64,000 bases of DNA from Methylobacterium sp. E-045 (GTDB lineage: Bacteria > Pseudomonadota > Alphaproteobacteria > Rhizobiales > Beijerinckiaceae), in contig NZ_JAKSYE010000125.1 in assembly GCF_022829685.1 (NCBI RefSeq), positions 310,001 to 374,000 on the forward strand, read 5' to 3'. Made by a program: the position numbers and the translations under genes. Under the pieces are notes generated by a model. It had not been told where the DNA came from and did no database searches. It saw only the letters and a program-made list of their open reading frames with translations. Positions 52,160 through 61,575 of this stretch are shown in pieces (the stretch's first letter is position 1; each line of letters starts with the position of its first letter).

Positions 52160-52618
52160 ATGCTCCGTCTCGCCCTCTACCAGCCCGACATTCCCCAGAA
52201 TACCGGGACGATCCTGCGGATGGCGGCCTGCCTCGACGTCGCCGTCGACATCATCGAGCCGGCGGGGTTCGACGTTTCGGACCGTCACCTGCGCCGATCG
52301 GGGCTCGACTATCTCGACCATGTGGCGATCACGAGGCATCGCTCCTGGGCCGCGTTCTCACAATGGCGGACCGAGACCGGAACGCGTCTCGTCCTCGCCA
52401 CCACCGCCGGCGCCCTCCCCTACACCGCCTTCGCCTTCCTTCCCGGCGACTGCATCCTGCTCGGCCGGGAATCGGCGGGCGTCCCCGCCTCCGTCCACGA
52501 GGCGGCCGATGCCAGGATCGTCATTCCGATCCGCGAGGGAATGCGCTCGCTCAACATCGCCGTGGCGGCGGCGATGATTTTGGGCGAGGGGCTCCGGCAG
52601 GTCGGCCCGATCCCGTGA
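52160..52618 (+). CDS. trmL: tRNA (cytidine(34)-2'-O)-methyltransferase TrmL
   Basis: A 152-residue SPOUT methyltransferase (158 residues if started at the ATG at 52142). The start MLRLALYQPDIPQNTGT matches TrmL, and the knot-forming C-terminal segments GRESAGVP and IPIREGMRSLN are present. TrmL methylates the wobble base of tRNA-Leu isoacceptors. The pspA operator array begins nine bases after its stop. Confidence 0.92.
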   Translation: MLRLALYQPDIPQNTGTILRMAACLDVAVDIIEPAGFDVSDRHLRRSGLDYLDHVAITRHRSWAAFSQWRTETGTRLVLATTAGALPYTAFAFLPGDCILLGRESAGVPASVHEAADARIVIPIREGMRSLNIAVAAAMILGEGLRQVGPIP

Positions 52619-52626
52619 ACCACCGT

Positions 52627-52699
52627 TTGAACGGTGTGCAGTTCAGCACTTGAACGGTGTTCAAATATCGCCGAGACCATGAGTGTGAACAGCGTTCAA
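52627..52699. promoter_or_regulatory. Three palindromic operators (TTGAAC-N3-GTTCAA type) upstream of pspA
   Basis: Copy 1 at 52627-52641 (right half degenerate), copy 2 at 52650-52664 (perfect TTGAAC-GGT-GTTCAA), copy 3 at 52685-52699 (GTGAAC-AGC-GTTCAA). Starts are spaced 23 and 35 bases. They fill the 97-bp gap between trmL and pspA, so they should control pspA-yiaA. They are not the alphaproteobacterial LexA box (GTTC-N7-GTTC). Confidence 0.6.
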
Positions 52700-52715
52700 A
52701 CGCCGGAGGCACACC

Positions 52716-53399
52716 ATGCTCAAACTGTTTCGGCTTCTCACCCGCGGCGCGGCCGCCCGGGCCGAGGAAGAGGTGATCGATCGCCACGCCCTGCTCATCC
52801 TTGATCAGCAGATCCGCGAGACGCGGGTCTCGCTGGAGCGCAGCCGACTGGCCCTCGCCGCCGCTGTCGCCGGCGACAAGGCGGAAGAACGGCGTTTCGC
52901 CGAGGTGGAAACCCGCGCGGCAGATCTCGAAGAGCGCGCCCTGGCGGCCCTGGCGGCGGGACGCGAGGACCTGGCCACCGAGGCGGCGGAGGCCATCGCG
53001 GAGCTCGAATCCGAACGCGACGCCATCGGCGAGGCACGCCTGCGATTCGCCCGCGAGGTCGCCCGCATCCACTCCGTCGTCGCCGACGCGACCCGGCGGC
53101 AGGGCGAGTTGGAGCGCGGACGCCGAATCGCCGCCGCGGCGGAGGCGGCACGACGCCTGGGCGTTCAGGCCAACCCCGGCGAACGGGCGACACTCAAGGA
53201 GGCTGAGGCGACCCTGAGCCGGCTGCGTGCGCTCCAGACCGAGGCTGCCGACACGCAGGCCGCCCTTGCCGAGACCGAGCCCGGCCTCTCCATCGCCGAA
53301 CGGCTCGAACGCGAAGGCTTCGGCTCCAGCACCCGCTCGAGCGGCGGCGCGGTCCTCGAACGGCTCCGTCGCAAGGTCGAGGCACGCGCCGCGACCTGA
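52716..53399 (+). CDS. PspA/IM30 family protein
   Basis: A 227-residue protein that is almost entirely alpha-helical coiled coil with a short amphipathic N-terminus (MLKLFRLLTRGA) and conserved LDQQIRETR in the first hairpin, as in PspA/Vipp1 membrane-repair proteins. Ribosome-binding site GGAGG at 52705-52709. There is no pspF, pspB or pspC nearby. Located before yiaA, a pairing seen in other proteobacteria. Likely helps preserve the inner membrane under stress. Confidence 0.82.
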   Translation: MLKLFRLLTRGAAARAEEEVIDRHALLILDQQIRETRVSLERSRLALAAAVAGDKAEERRFAEVETRAADLEERALAALAAGREDLATEAAEAIAELESERDAIGEARLRFAREVARIHSVVADATRRQGELERGRRIAAAAEAARRLGVQANPGERATLKEAEATLSRLRALQTEAADTQAALAETEPGLSIAERLEREGFGSSTRSSGGAVLERLRRKVEARAAT

Positions 53400-53458
53400 A
53401 TCCCTCGCCAGTCTCACGCCACGCTTGGCTTCACCCTGTCACACCAAGGACACCAATC

Positions 53459-53731
53459 ATGACCAACGAACCCACTCAGCATTCCGGCGCCTGGGTCACC
53501 TTCACCTACGCCTCGTTCATCGGCTCGGCGGCCATGGTCGGCCTCGGAATCCTGTTCATGCCCATGGACATCTGGATCAAGGGCTACCTCGCCATGGGCA
53601 CGATCATGCTGGTCCAGTCCTGCATCACCGCCACCAAGACCATCCGCGACGTCCATGAGGGCCGCCGCATGGTCAACCGGATCGAGGATGCCAAGACCGA
53701 GCGCCTGCTCATGTCGGTGGGGAAAGATTGA
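53459..53731 (+). CDS. YiaA/YiaB family two-helix membrane protein
   Basis: A 90-residue inner-membrane protein. The first helix (FTYASFIGSAAMVGLGILFM) and second (GYLAMGTIMLVQSCITATKT) enclose a short loop, as in the YiaA/B two-helix domain. It is 59 bases after the pspA-like gene and probably co-transcribed. Role unknown; co-occurrence suggests it belongs to the envelope-stress module. Confidence 0.82.
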   Translation: MTNEPTQHSGAWVTFTYASFIGSAAMVGLGILFMPMDIWIKGYLAMGTIMLVQSCITATKTIRDVHEGRRMVNRIEDAKTERLLMSVGKD

Positions 53732-53754
53732 CCGGACCTCGATTGACGATGGGC

Positions 53755-53777
53755 GGGAGGGATGGGACATCCCTCCC
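53755..53777 (+). promoter_or_regulatory. Hairpin covering the purine-rich site before hemF
   Basis: GGGAGGGATG (53755-53764) pairs perfectly with CATCCCTCCC (53768-53777) over a three-base loop, ending two bases before the hemF ATG at 53780. The left arm contains the only Shine-Dalgarno-like sequence and the ATG at 53762. It could mask translation start or end the pspA-yiaA transcript. Confidence 0.45.
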
Positions 53778-53779
53778 CC

Positions 53780-54706
53780 ATGACGATGTCCGACACGACC
53801 CCGCCGCCGCCTCCGGCCGCCGAACTCGCCCTCCTGAAGGACGAGGTGACCACATGGTTCGCGAGCCTGCGCGACCGGATCGTGGCGGAACTGGAGGCCA
53901 TCGAGGCTGAGGCCGAAGGGCCGTTCCATCCCGATGCCCCGGCCGAGGCCGGACGTTTCGTGAAGACCCCCTGGCAACGCACCGACCATAGCGGCACGCC
54001 CGGCGGCGGCGGCACCATGGCGATGCTGCATGGCCGCTTGTTCGAGAAGGCCGGCGTCCACGTCTCGCAGGTCTTCGGCGAGTTCGCGCCGGAATTCCGT
54101 GCGCAGATGCCGGGCGCGGCGGAAGACCCGCGCTTCTACGCCACGGGCATCTCGCTCATCGTCCATCCCTGGAACCCGCATGTGCCGACGGTGCACATGA
54201 ACACCCGCTTCGTCTCCACGACGAAGACGTGGTTCGGCGGCGGGGCCGATCTGACCCCCGTCCTCGACCGGCGCCGGACGCAGGACGACCCGGACACTCT
54301 GCGATTCCACGCGGCGATGAAGGCGGCCTGCGACGCCCATGCGCCGGCGGCGGATTACGACCGCTACAAGGCGTGGTGCGAGGAGTACTTCTTTCTCAAG
54401 CACCGCAACGAGCCCCGCGGCATCGGCGGAATCTTCTACGATTATCACTGGACCGGCGATCCGAAGGCCGATCTCGCCTTCACCAGGGATGTCGGCCTCG
54501 CCTTCCTGGACGCCTATCCGGCCATCGTGCGCGCGAATCTCTCGACGCCGTGGACCGAGGCAGACCGGCTCGAGCAGCAGGTGCGGCGCGGGCGCTACGT
54601 GGAGTTCAACCTCCTTTACGACCGGGGCACCATCTTCGGACTGAAGACCGGCGGCAACGTCGCCTCGATCCTGTCCTCGCTGCCGCCCACCGTCCGCTGG
54701 CCGTGA
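53780..54706 (+). CDS. hemF: Oxygen-dependent coproporphyrinogen III oxidase
   Basis: HemF oxidatively decarboxylates coproporphyrinogen III in heme synthesis. The 308-residue product has the family motifs [18 protein letters not shown]-like [10 protein letters not shown] and [12 protein letters not shown]. Start codons at 53762, 53780 and 53786 are all possible; I take 53780. The stop overlaps the next gene's GTG. Aerobic lifestyle is implied. Confidence 0.93.
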   Translation: MTMSDTTPPPPPAAELALLKDEVTTWFASLRDRIVAELEAIEAEAEGPFHPDAPAEAGRFVKTPWQRTDHSGTPGGGGTMAMLHGRLFEKAGVHVSQVFGEFAPEFRAQMPGAAEDPRFYATGISLIVHPWNPHVPTVHMNTRFVSTTKTWFGGGADLTPVLDRRRTQDDPDTLRFHAAMKAACDAHAPAADYDRYKAWCEEYFFLKHRNEPRGIGGIFYDYHWTGDPKADLAFTRDVGLAFLDAYPAIVRANLSTPWTEADRLEQQVRRGRYVEFNLLYDRGTIFGLKTGGNVASILSSLPPTVRWP

Positions 54707-55821
54707 GCGACGACCTACCGACGCGCTATGCGCCGCAGCAGGATGCGGCGCTGAAAGCCATCGCCGAGTGGCGCAAGGCCGGCGGTCCGCAGGTGTTCCG
54801 CCTGTTCGGCTATGCCGGCACCGGCAAGACCACCCTGGCCCGCCGCATCGCCGACGATGTGGAGGGGACGGTCGTCTTCGGTGCTTTCACGGGCAAGGCC
54901 GCCTCGGTGATGCGGTCGAAAGGCTGCCACGACGCCGCGACGATCCACAGCCTGATCTATCGCAGCAAGGAGACCGAGGAGGGAGGGCCGGCCTTCACCC
55001 TCAACCGCACCGGGCCGGTCTCCAAGGCGGAACTCGTCGTCATCGACGAATGCTCCATGGTCGATTCGGATCTCGGCAACGACCTCCTCTCTTTCGACAA
55101 GCCGGTCCTGGTCCTCGGCGACCCCGCCCAATTGCCGCCGGTGCGCGGCGGCGGGTTCTTCACCGAGGCCGAGCCCGACGTGATGCTCACCGACGTCCAC
55201 CGGCAGGCCGCCGACGACCCGATCGTGCGCATGGCGATGACGATCCGCGAGGGCGGCCGGCTCAGCATCGGCGAGTACGGCGAGAGCCGCGTCGTCTCGC
55301 GGCGCTCCCTCGACCCGTCGAGCGTGCTCGACTGCGACCAGGTGCTCGTCGGCATGAACAAGACGCGGCGGCTCTACAACAATCGCCTGCGGGAACTCGC
55401 CGGCCACACCGACCCGATGCCGGCGGTGGGCGAGAAACTGGTCTGCCTGCGCAACGACCGGACCAAGGGGCTGCTCAACGGCTCGACCTGGACGGTCCAT
55501 GCCCTTCGGGCCGCGCCCCGCGCCGATACCGTCCGCCTCGACGTGGTGCCCGAGGACGACCCGGCCCTGCGCCGGCGGCCCATCGACATCAAGGTGCTGC
55601 GGGCGGTGATGTCCGGCTCCGAGGAGGAGATCCCCGCCTTCCTCAAGCGCGAGACCGACGAGTTCACCTATGGCTACGCCCTGACGGTGCACAAGGCGCA
55701 GGGCTCGCAATGGGACAACGTCGTGCTGTTCGACGAGTCCTTCGCCTTCCGCGAGCACCGCGCCCGCTGGCTCTATACCGGCCTGACCCGCGCCGCGCGG
55801 CGGATCACCGTGGTGGTGTGA
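54703..55821 (+). CDS. Small RecD/Dda-like superfamily 1 DNA helicase
   Basis: A 372-residue ATPase with the SF1B pattern: Walker [10 protein letters not shown], Walker B VVIDECSM, motif [12 protein letters not shown] and the UvrD_C_2-type motif [13 protein letters not shown] near the C-terminus. It resembles phage T4 Dda and the short RecD2-like helicases of Rhizobiales. GTG start overlaps the hemF stop. No phage genes are near; a role in replication or repair is likely but not shown. Confidence 0.85.
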   Translation: MSDDLPTRYAPQQDAALKAIAEWRKAGGPQVFRLFGYAGTGKTTLARRIADDVEGTVVFGAFTGKAASVMRSKGCHDAATIHSLIYRSKETEEGGPAFTLNRTGPVSKAELVVIDECSMVDSDLGNDLLSFDKPVLVLGDPAQLPPVRGGGFFTEAEPDVMLTDVHRQAADDPIVRMAMTIREGGRLSIGEYGESRVVSRRSLDPSSVLDCDQVLVGMNKTRRLYNNRLRELAGHTDPMPAVGEKLVCLRNDRTKGLLNGSTWTVHALRAAPRADTVRLDVVPEDDPALRRRPIDIKVLRAVMSGSEEEIPAFLKRETDEFTYGYALTVHKAQGSQWDNVVLFDESFAFREHRARWLYTGLTRAARRITVVV

Positions 55822-55892
55822 ACGGGGGCGCCAATGTCTTGCCCGAATCATCGTCCTCTGAGACAACGGATGAGAACGAAGGGGGAACCGAC

Positions 55893-56288
55893 ATGGTCTT
55901 GACGGGACGGTGCCGCTGCGGCGCGATTCATTACAGTGCCGAGGGCGAGCCGAGCCACTCCGCCCTGTGTCATTGCGCCGATTGCCGGCGCTCGTCGGGT
56001 GCTCCCGTGGTGGGCTTCGCCCTGTTTCCGGCCGAGCGGGTGGCGATTTCGGGCCGTCCGACCGATTACGAATCCTCGCCCGGAATCATCCGGCAGTTCT
56101 GCGGAACCTGCGGCACCGGGCTGTTCTACCGCAACGAGGCGGTCTTCCCGGGCCAGATCGACATCCACACCGCGACCCTCGACGATCCGGAGGCGCTGCC
56201 GCTCCAGGTCCGGATCCAGCTTGCGGAAGCGCCTTCATGGTTCGCCGGGTTCCAGACCCTGCCGGCCTTCGAGCGCTACCCCGCATAG
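55893..56288 (+). CDS. GFA-family zinc protein (Gfa/CENP-V fold)
   Basis: A 131-residue protein of the glutathione-dependent formaldehyde-activating enzyme fold. Zinc ligands: CRC near residues 7-9, CHCADC, and CGTC. The family name reflects early work on Gfa in Paracoccus; many members do not act on formaldehyde, though that would fit a methylotroph. GGGGGA precedes the ATG. The stop TAG lies in the edge of the dispersed repeat copy B. Confidence 0.85.
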   Translation: MVLTGRCRCGAIHYSAEGEPSHSALCHCADCRRSSGAPVVGFALFPAERVAISGRPTDYESSPGIIRQFCGTCGTGLFYRNEAVFPGQIDIHTATLDDPEALPLQVRIQLAEAPSWFAGFQTLPAFERYPA

Positions 56289-56391
56289 GGCATTTTCAAG
56301 CGAGGTGGATGCCGGCTCGCGTGAAGACAATGCGACCACACAGCAGGCTGGAGCATGTTCCGTGATCCAGAGATGACGGAACATGCTCTAG
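56286..56391 (+). repeat. Dispersed ~106-bp repeat with terminal inverted repeats, copy B
   Basis: Plus-strand counterpart of copy A at 10938-11045 (about 87% identity over 100 positions). Contains a perfect 13-bp inverted repeat, GAGCATGTTCCGT (56351-56363) with its complement (56376-56388). In copy A the matching arms change together (T to G on one side, A to C on the other), so pairing is maintained. Ends resemble CTAGAGCAT inverted. No coding capacity. Confidence 0.8.
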
Positions 56392-56472
56392 CGCGGTAAC
56401 GCCCCGGCGGTGGTTGGAGTCGGACGCCCGAACGACTACCTGACACCGGTCAGAACCAGACCGGAGCCAGCC

Positions 56473-57042
56473 TTGTCCCATTCCGAATCCGGCGGCCCGC
56501 CGCAGATGCACGCCACCACGATCCTGATGGTCCGCAAGGGCGGCAGGGTGGTCATCGGCGGCGACGGGCAGGTCAGCCTCGGCCAGACCATCGTGAAGGG
56601 CAATGCCCGCAAGGTGCGCCGCCTCGCCAAGGGATCCGTGATCGGCGGATTCGCCGGGGCGACGGCCGATGCCTTCACCCTGTTCGAGCGCCTCGAGGCC
56701 AAGCTGGAACAATATCCGGGGCAACTGACCCGCGCCTGCGTCGAGCTCACCAAGGATTGGCGCACCGACCGCTACCTGCGCCGGCTCGAAGCGATGATGC
56801 TGGTGGCGGATAAGGACGTCAGCCTGCTCCTGTCCGGCGCCGGCGATGTCCTGGAGCCGGAGGGCGGGGTCATGGCCATCGGATCGGGCGGGAACTACGC
56901 CCTGGCCGCTGCCCGCGCCCTGGAGGATGGCGAGCACGACGCGGAGGCGATCGTCCGGCGGGCGCTCGGCATCGCGGCGGAGATCTGCGTCTACACGAAC
57001 GGCAATGTCGTCATCGAGCAGCTGGAGATTTCTGCATCTTAA
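56473..57042 (+). CDS. hslV: ATP-dependent protease subunit HslV
   Basis: Peptidase of the HslUV (ClpQY) complex, 189 residues. The catalytic Thr is at residue 15, in [12 protein letters not shown]; the leader is removed on maturation. The TTG at 56473 is chosen as GGAG lies six bases upstream; an ATG at 56506 is the alternative. It is unusual that hslU does not follow directly: a chemoreceptor gene lies between. Confidence 0.93.
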   Translation: MSHSESGGPPQMHATTILMVRKGGRVVIGGDGQVSLGQTIVKGNARKVRRLAKGSVIGGFAGATADAFTLFERLEAKLEQYPGQLTRACVELTKDWRTDRYLRRLEAMMLVADKDVSLLLSGAGDVLEPEGGVMAIGSGGNYALAAARALEDGEHDAEAIVRRALGIAAEICVYTNGNVVIEQLEISAS

Positions 57043-57129
57043 TGCCGACCCGAAGCTCGGATTAACGTAAACTTGTCGATGTTCCCCTAGCGCTATCGCC
57101 TGTCTTTCTCGGAAAGCTGGCCGACGACG

Positions 57130-58800
57130 ATGCGCATCAGGACGAAAATTCTCGGTTTCGTGGGGCTCTGCTCGATGGTGACGCTCGTCGTCGCCACGAT
57201 TAGCATCGTGTCGTTGCAAGCCTTCAACACAGCGCTGACGGATGCCAAATTCGCGTCTCAGCGGGCCCTCGATGCCGCGAACATGAACCGGCTCGTCACC
57301 AGCGTCGTGGTCGAGTCGCGCGGCATCTATGCCGCGAAAGACACGCAGGATGCCGAGAAATACGCGGTCCGGCTGAAGAAGAACCTGGAGGCGATGAACG
57401 CCCTCATCGCCGCATGGGCTCCGAAAGTGCCTGCGAGCGAGCGTGCGCTGTTCGACAAGATCACCGCCGAGGCCGCAAGCTTCACCACCCTTCGCACGGA
57501 AACCGCACGTCTCGGCACGCAGGTTTCGCCGAAGGCCGCCGCGGACCAGGGCTTCAACGAAGTCAACCGGGCCAACCGCCAGGCTTTCCAGGACGGTATC
57601 GAGACGCTCGTGGCCCACAGTTCCGCCGAGGTGGAGGCCATCGATCGACGGGTGGACGATCTCTACGACGAGCGCCTGAACCTGCTCCTGGCCCTGGCCA
57701 TCGGCGGAACCCTCGGCAGCCTCCTCATCGGCGGTTTCGTGGGAACGCGGGAGATCGCCCGGCCCCTGGCCGGCGTCTCCGCAGCGATCCGCCGCCTGTC
57801 GGAGGGCGATCTTACCCTGCCCGAGGCGAAGGCCCGGCGGGACGAGATCGGCGAGATCTGGACCAGCATGCGGGTCTTCTCGGCGACGATGAAGGAGTCG
57901 GCGGAGCTGCGCACCAGCCAGGACCAGGCCGCCGGCATCGCGTCCCAGCGTCGCCGGGGCGAGAGAAACGAACTCGCGGATCGCTTCCAGGGCAGCGTCG
58001 GGAACCTCGTCGAGACCCTGGCCGGCTCGGCTGCCGAGATGGAGCTCACCGCCCGCTCCATGGCGGCCAACGCCGACCAGACCAACCGGCAGTCCACCGC
58101 GGTGATGAACGCGGCCAACGAGACGGCGATGAACGTTCAGGCCGTGGCGGCGGCCACCGAGGAACTCGCCGCCACCGCCAACGAGATCGGCGCACAGGTC
58201 AGTCAGACATCCGCCGCCGCGGCCGGCGCCGTGGAGAGCGCCCGCCGGACGACGGAGCGTGTCCGAATCCTCGCCGACAGCGCGTCCCGCATCGGCGACG
58301 TGGTCGCCCTGATCTCCAGCATCGCCAGCCAGACCAACCTGCTCGCCCTGAACGCCACGATCGAGGCGGCCCGCGCCGGTGAGGCCGGCCGCGGCTTCGC
58401 GGTGGTCGCCGCCGAGGTGAAGGGACTCGCCGCCCAGACCGCGAAGGCGACGGACGAGATCACGGCGCAGATCGCGACGATCCAGGACGCCACCCGCGAT
58501 ACGGTGGGCGCCATCGAGGAGATCGGCTCCACCATCGGCAGCGTGCACACGATCGCGATGGGCGTCGCGGCGGCGGTAGAACAGCAGCAGGTGGCGACGC
58601 AGGAAATCGCCCGCAGCGTCAACGATGCCGCCCGCGGAACCCAGGCTGTCACCGACACCATCGCGGACGTGCAGGTCGCGGCGGTTCAGACCGGAGCGGG
58701 CGCATCTCAGGTGCTGGCCGCGGCCGAACAGCTGACGCGCCAGTCCCTGAGCCTGGGACACGAGGTCGAGGGCTTCGTCGGCGGCATCCGGGCCGCCTGA
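57130..58800 (+). CDS. Membrane methyl-accepting chemotaxis protein between hslV and hslU
   Basis: A 556-residue receptor with a first helix (about residues 8-28), a ~155-residue periplasmic four-helix-type sensor, a second helix (about 189-211), HAMP, and the coiled-coil signalling domain with tip [21 protein letters not shown]. It starts 87 bases after hslV and ends about 205 bases before hslU, in the same orientation. Ligand unknown. Confidence 0.9.
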   Translation: MRIRTKILGFVGLCSMVTLVVATISIVSLQAFNTALTDAKFASQRALDAANMNRLVTSVVVESRGIYAAKDTQDAEKYAVRLKKNLEAMNALIAAWAPKVPASERALFDKITAEAASFTTLRTETARLGTQVSPKAAADQGFNEVNRANRQAFQDGIETLVAHSSAEVEAIDRRVDDLYDERLNLLLALAIGGTLGSLLIGGFVGTREIARPLAGVSAAIRRLSEGDLTLPEAKARRDEIGEIWTSMRVFSATMKESAELRTSQDQAAGIASQRRRGERNELADRFQGSVGNLVETLAGSAAEMELTARSMAANADQTNRQSTAVMNAANETAMNVQAVAAATEELAATANEIGAQVSQTSAAAAGAVESARRTTERVRILADSASRIGDVVALISSIASQTNLLALNATIEAARAGEAGRGFAVVAAEVKGLAAQTAKATDEITAQIATIQDATRDTVGAIEEIGSTIGSVHTIAMGVAAAVEQQQVATQEIARSVNDAARGTQAVTDTIADVQVAAVQTGAGASQVLAAAEQLTRQSLSLGHEVEGFVGGIRAA

Positions 58801-59005
58801 GCGCTGTCCCGATGCATCTGGAAAGGACGGCCGCCGACGCTTAGATCGGGACCGTGCACGATCCCGATCCCATGCCGGCCCGCTCACATGGCACCGCCTT
58901 CGGCTCGCCCCGGCCGCGTACGCGCGGGCGGAGCGTCGTGACGGATCGACTGCGCGCCCTCCCCGCTTTCAGGGCAGCGCCGCTGCCGCATCCGACCGGA
59001 GCGTG

Positions 59006-60319
59006 ATGACAACCTTCTCTCCCCGCGAAATCGTCTCCGAGCTCGATCGGTTCATCGTCGGCCAGCACGATGCCAAGCGCGCGGTGGCCATCGCCCTGCG
59101 CAACCGCTGGCGCCGGCAGCAGCTCGTCGGTCCCTTGCGCGAGGAGGTGGCACCCAAGAACATCCTCATGATCGGCCCCACGGGCTGCGGCAAGACGGAG
59201 ATCGCCCGCCGTCTGGCCAAGCTCGCCGGCGCGCCGTTCCTCAAGATCGAGGCGACGAAGTTCACGGAGGTCGGCTATGTCGGCCGTGACGTGGAGCAGA
59301 TCATCCGCGACCTCGTGGAGGTCGGCATCGGCCTCAAGCGCGAAGAGAAGCGTCGCTCGGTCCAGGCCAAAGCGGAGGCGGCGGCGGAATCGCGCATCCT
59401 CGACGCCCTGGTCGGGCCGACATCGGGCCAGGCCACCCGCGACAGTTTCCGCAGGAAGCTGAGGGCCAGCGAACTCGACGACAAGGAGGTCGAGATCGAG
59501 CTGTCCGGCGGATCGCCCTCCGGCCTGCCGATGTTCGAGATCCCCGGGATGCCCGGCGCGTCCATGGGGGCGGTCAATCTCGGCGACATGCTCGGCAAGG
59601 CCCTCGGCGGCCAGAAGGGCAAGCCGAAGCGCATGACCGTGCGCGAGGCCTACGCCCCCCTGCTCGCGGAGGAATCCGACAAGCTGGTGGACACGGAATC
59701 CCTCACGCAGGAGGCGATCCGCGAGGTCGAGAACAACGGCATCGTCTTCCTCGACGAGATCGACAAGATCTGCGCCAAGGAAGGCCGCTCGTCCGCCGAT
59801 GTGTCCCGAGAGGGCGTGCAGCGCGACCTGCTGCCGCTGATCGAGGGAACCACCGTGGCGACGAAGCACGGCCCGGTGAAGACCGACCACATCCTGTTCA
59901 TCGCCAGCGGCGCGTTCCACGTCTCGAAGCCGTCCGATCTCCTGCCGGAATTGCAGGGCCGACTGCCGATCCGGGTCGAGCTGCAGCCCCTCACCGTGGA
60001 GGATTTCAAGCAGATCCTCACCACCACCGAAGCGAGCCTGCTGAAACAGACCGTGGCGCTCATGGCGACGGAAGGCGTGATCCTGGATTTCACCGACGAC
60101 GCCGTGGACGCGCTGGCACGGGTCGCCGTCGAGGTGAACAACTCGGTGGAGAATATTGGCGCCCGACGGCTCCAGACCGTGCTGGAGCGGGTGATCGACG
60201 ACATCTCCTTCACCGCCACCGACCGGTCCGGGGAGACGGTGCCGATCGATGCGGCCTATGTCCGCGAGCGGGTGGAGAGCCTCGCCGCGAACGCGGATCT
60301 CAGCCGGTTCATCCTGTGA
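59006..60319 (+). CDS. hslU: ATP-dependent protease ATPase subunit HslU
   Basis: AAA+ unfoldase of the HslUV protease, 437 residues. Walker [10 protein letters not shown], Walker [10 protein letters not shown], the pore motif GYVGRD, the intermediate domain (about residues 105-230) and the C-terminal SRFIL tail that inserts into HslV are all present. ATG at 59006 follows GGAG; a GTG one codon earlier is possible. Stop is seven bases from the converging lrp stop. Confidence 0.95.
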   Translation: MTTFSPREIVSELDRFIVGQHDAKRAVAIALRNRWRRQQLVGPLREEVAPKNILMIGPTGCGKTEIARRLAKLAGAPFLKIEATKFTEVGYVGRDVEQIIRDLVEVGIGLKREEKRRSVQAKAEAAAESRILDALVGPTSGQATRDSFRRKLRASELDDKEVEIELSGGSPSGLPMFEIPGMPGASMGAVNLGDMLGKALGGQKGKPKRMTVREAYAPLLAEESDKLVDTESLTQEAIREVENNGIVFLDEIDKICAKEGRSSADVSREGVQRDLLPLIEGTTVATKHGPVKTDHILFIASGAFHVSKPSDLLPELQGRLPIRVELQPLTVEDFKQILTTTEASLLKQTVALMATEGVILDFTDDAVDALARVAVEVNNSVENIGARRLQTVLERVIDDISFTATDRSGETVPIDAAYVRERVESLAANADLSRFIL

Positions 60320-60325
60320 TCCGCC

Positions 60326-60802
60326 TCATCCTTTCCGGCCGGCGCGGATGAGTTCACGGCCGATCGGCCGGCTCGGCTCGCTCTTCAGCACGACGGAGGT
60401 CGTGACCGGACCGAACCGGCCGATCGCGTCGACGATCGCCGCGAGGTCACCCGGCGTCGGCACGATCGCTTTCAGAATGAAGCAATCTTCGCCGGTCACG
60501 CGGTGGACCTCGCAGATATGCGGCAGGGCGGCGAAATGGGCGAGGCAGGCCCGGATATGCTCGTGGGCCGTCTTGAGCCGGATGATCGCCATCATCCCGA
60601 GCCCCAGCGCGGCATGGTCGAGCCGCGCACCGTAGCCGGCGATGATGCCGCTCTCCTCCAGTCGCTTCACCCGCTCGGACATGGCGGGTTGCGAGAGGCC
60701 GACGCGGCGGCCGAGTTCCGAGAGCGCGATCCTCCCGTCATCCTGAAGGATTTCCAGGATGGCGACATCCTTGTCGTCGAGATCGGCAGCCGGTCTTCCC
60801 AC
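60326..60802 (-). CDS. Lrp/AsnC family transcriptional regulator
   Basis: A 158-residue regulator with an N-terminal HTH (LDDKDVAILEILQDDGRIALSELG region; recognition SQPAMSERVKRLE) and a C-terminal RAM/ACT-like effector domain (HEVHRVTGEDCF-like EVHRVTGEDCFILKAI). GTG start. It is divergent from the GST gene across a 120-bp gap that holds a 7-bp inverted repeat, suggesting local control. Confidence 0.92.
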   Translation of the reverse strand: MGRPAADLDDKDVAILEILQDDGRIALSELGRRVGLSQPAMSERVKRLEESGIIAGYGARLDHAALGLGMMAIIRLKTAHEHIRACLAHFAALPHICEVHRVTGEDCFILKAIVPTPGDLAAIVDAIGRFGPVTTSVVLKSEPSRPIGRELIRAGRKG

Positions 60803-60820
60803 GCGCGTTGGACCTTCAAA

Positions 60821-60850
60821 TCATCGGCATATACCGACCGGCACCGATGA
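60821..60850. promoter_or_regulatory. Inverted repeat between lrp-type and GST genes
   Basis: TCATCGG (60821-60827) and CCGATGA (60844-60850), centre-to-centre about two helical turns apart, in the divergent gap. Compatible with a dimer site of the adjacent Lrp-family regulator, but short and unproven. Confidence 0.35.
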
Positions 60851-60922
60851 CTTGCCATAGTGCATCCGTTGCTGAACAGCCAAGCTCGTCCCCATCGATT
60901 CTCCAATCCGACGGGACGCCCC

Positions 60923-61540
60923 ATGCAATTGATCGGCATGCTCGATTCACCCTATGTGCGCCGCGTTGCGATTTCGCTGAAGCTCATGGGGATTCCGTTC
61001 GTCCACCGGCCGCTCTCGGTATTCCGACATTACGAGGCGTTCGCGGCGATCAATCCGGTGGTCAAGGCGCCGACCCTGGTCACGGATGACGGCATCGTCC
61101 TGATGGAGTCGACACTCATCCTCGACCATATGGACGGTCTCGTCGGCGCCGATCGCCGTCTTCACCCGATCGCCCTGACCGATCGTGCCCGCTCGCAACG
61201 TCTCATCGGACTGGCGCTGGCTGCCTGCGAGAAGACGGTGCAGATCGTCTACGAACGCGATCTCCGACCGGCCGAGAAGCAGCACGGCCCGTGGATCGAC
61301 CGGGTCCGCGGTCAACTCGTCGCGGCCTACGCGCTCATCGAGGACGAGATCGGCGATGGCGAAGGCTGGCTCCTCGCGGGCTCACGTCCGCTTCAGGCCG
61401 ATGTCAGCGTCGCGGTCGCCTGGAGCTTCACGCGGATGATGATACCGGACCTCGTCGATGCCGGCTCCTATCCGAAGCTCGTCGCATCGACGGCCCGGGC
61501 GGAATCGCTTCCCCAGTTCCTCGACACGCCCGCCGCCTGA
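60923..61540 (+). CDS. Glutathione S-transferase family protein
   Basis: A 205-residue GST. Thioredoxin-fold N-terminal domain starts MQLIGMLDSPYVRRVAISL (residues 1-75; VKAPTL and ESTLILDHMD hold glutathione-binding positions), followed by an all-helical C-terminal domain. The ATG at 60923 is preferred to an ATG 21 codons upstream. Substrate unknown. Divergent from the Lrp-like regulator, which may control it. Confidence 0.88.
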   Translation: MQLIGMLDSPYVRRVAISLKLMGIPFVHRPLSVFRHYEAFAAINPVVKAPTLVTDDGIVLMESTLILDHMDGLVGADRRLHPIALTDRARSQRLIGLALAACEKTVQIVYERDLRPAEKQHGPWIDRVRGQLVAAYALIEDEIGDGEGWLLAGSRPLQADVSVAVAWSFTRMMIPDLVDAGSYPKLVASTARAESLPQFLDTPAA

Positions 61541-61575
61541 AGGCGTGCGTCTCCGGGCCAGGATCCGACGCCCTC

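Noticed and set aside
52621-52700. LexA (SOS) boxes upstream of pspA
   Set aside because: Spacing is GAAC-N3-GTTC in inverted form; the alphaproteobacterial LexA box is a direct GTTC-N7-GTTC repeat, and no pair with that spacing is present.
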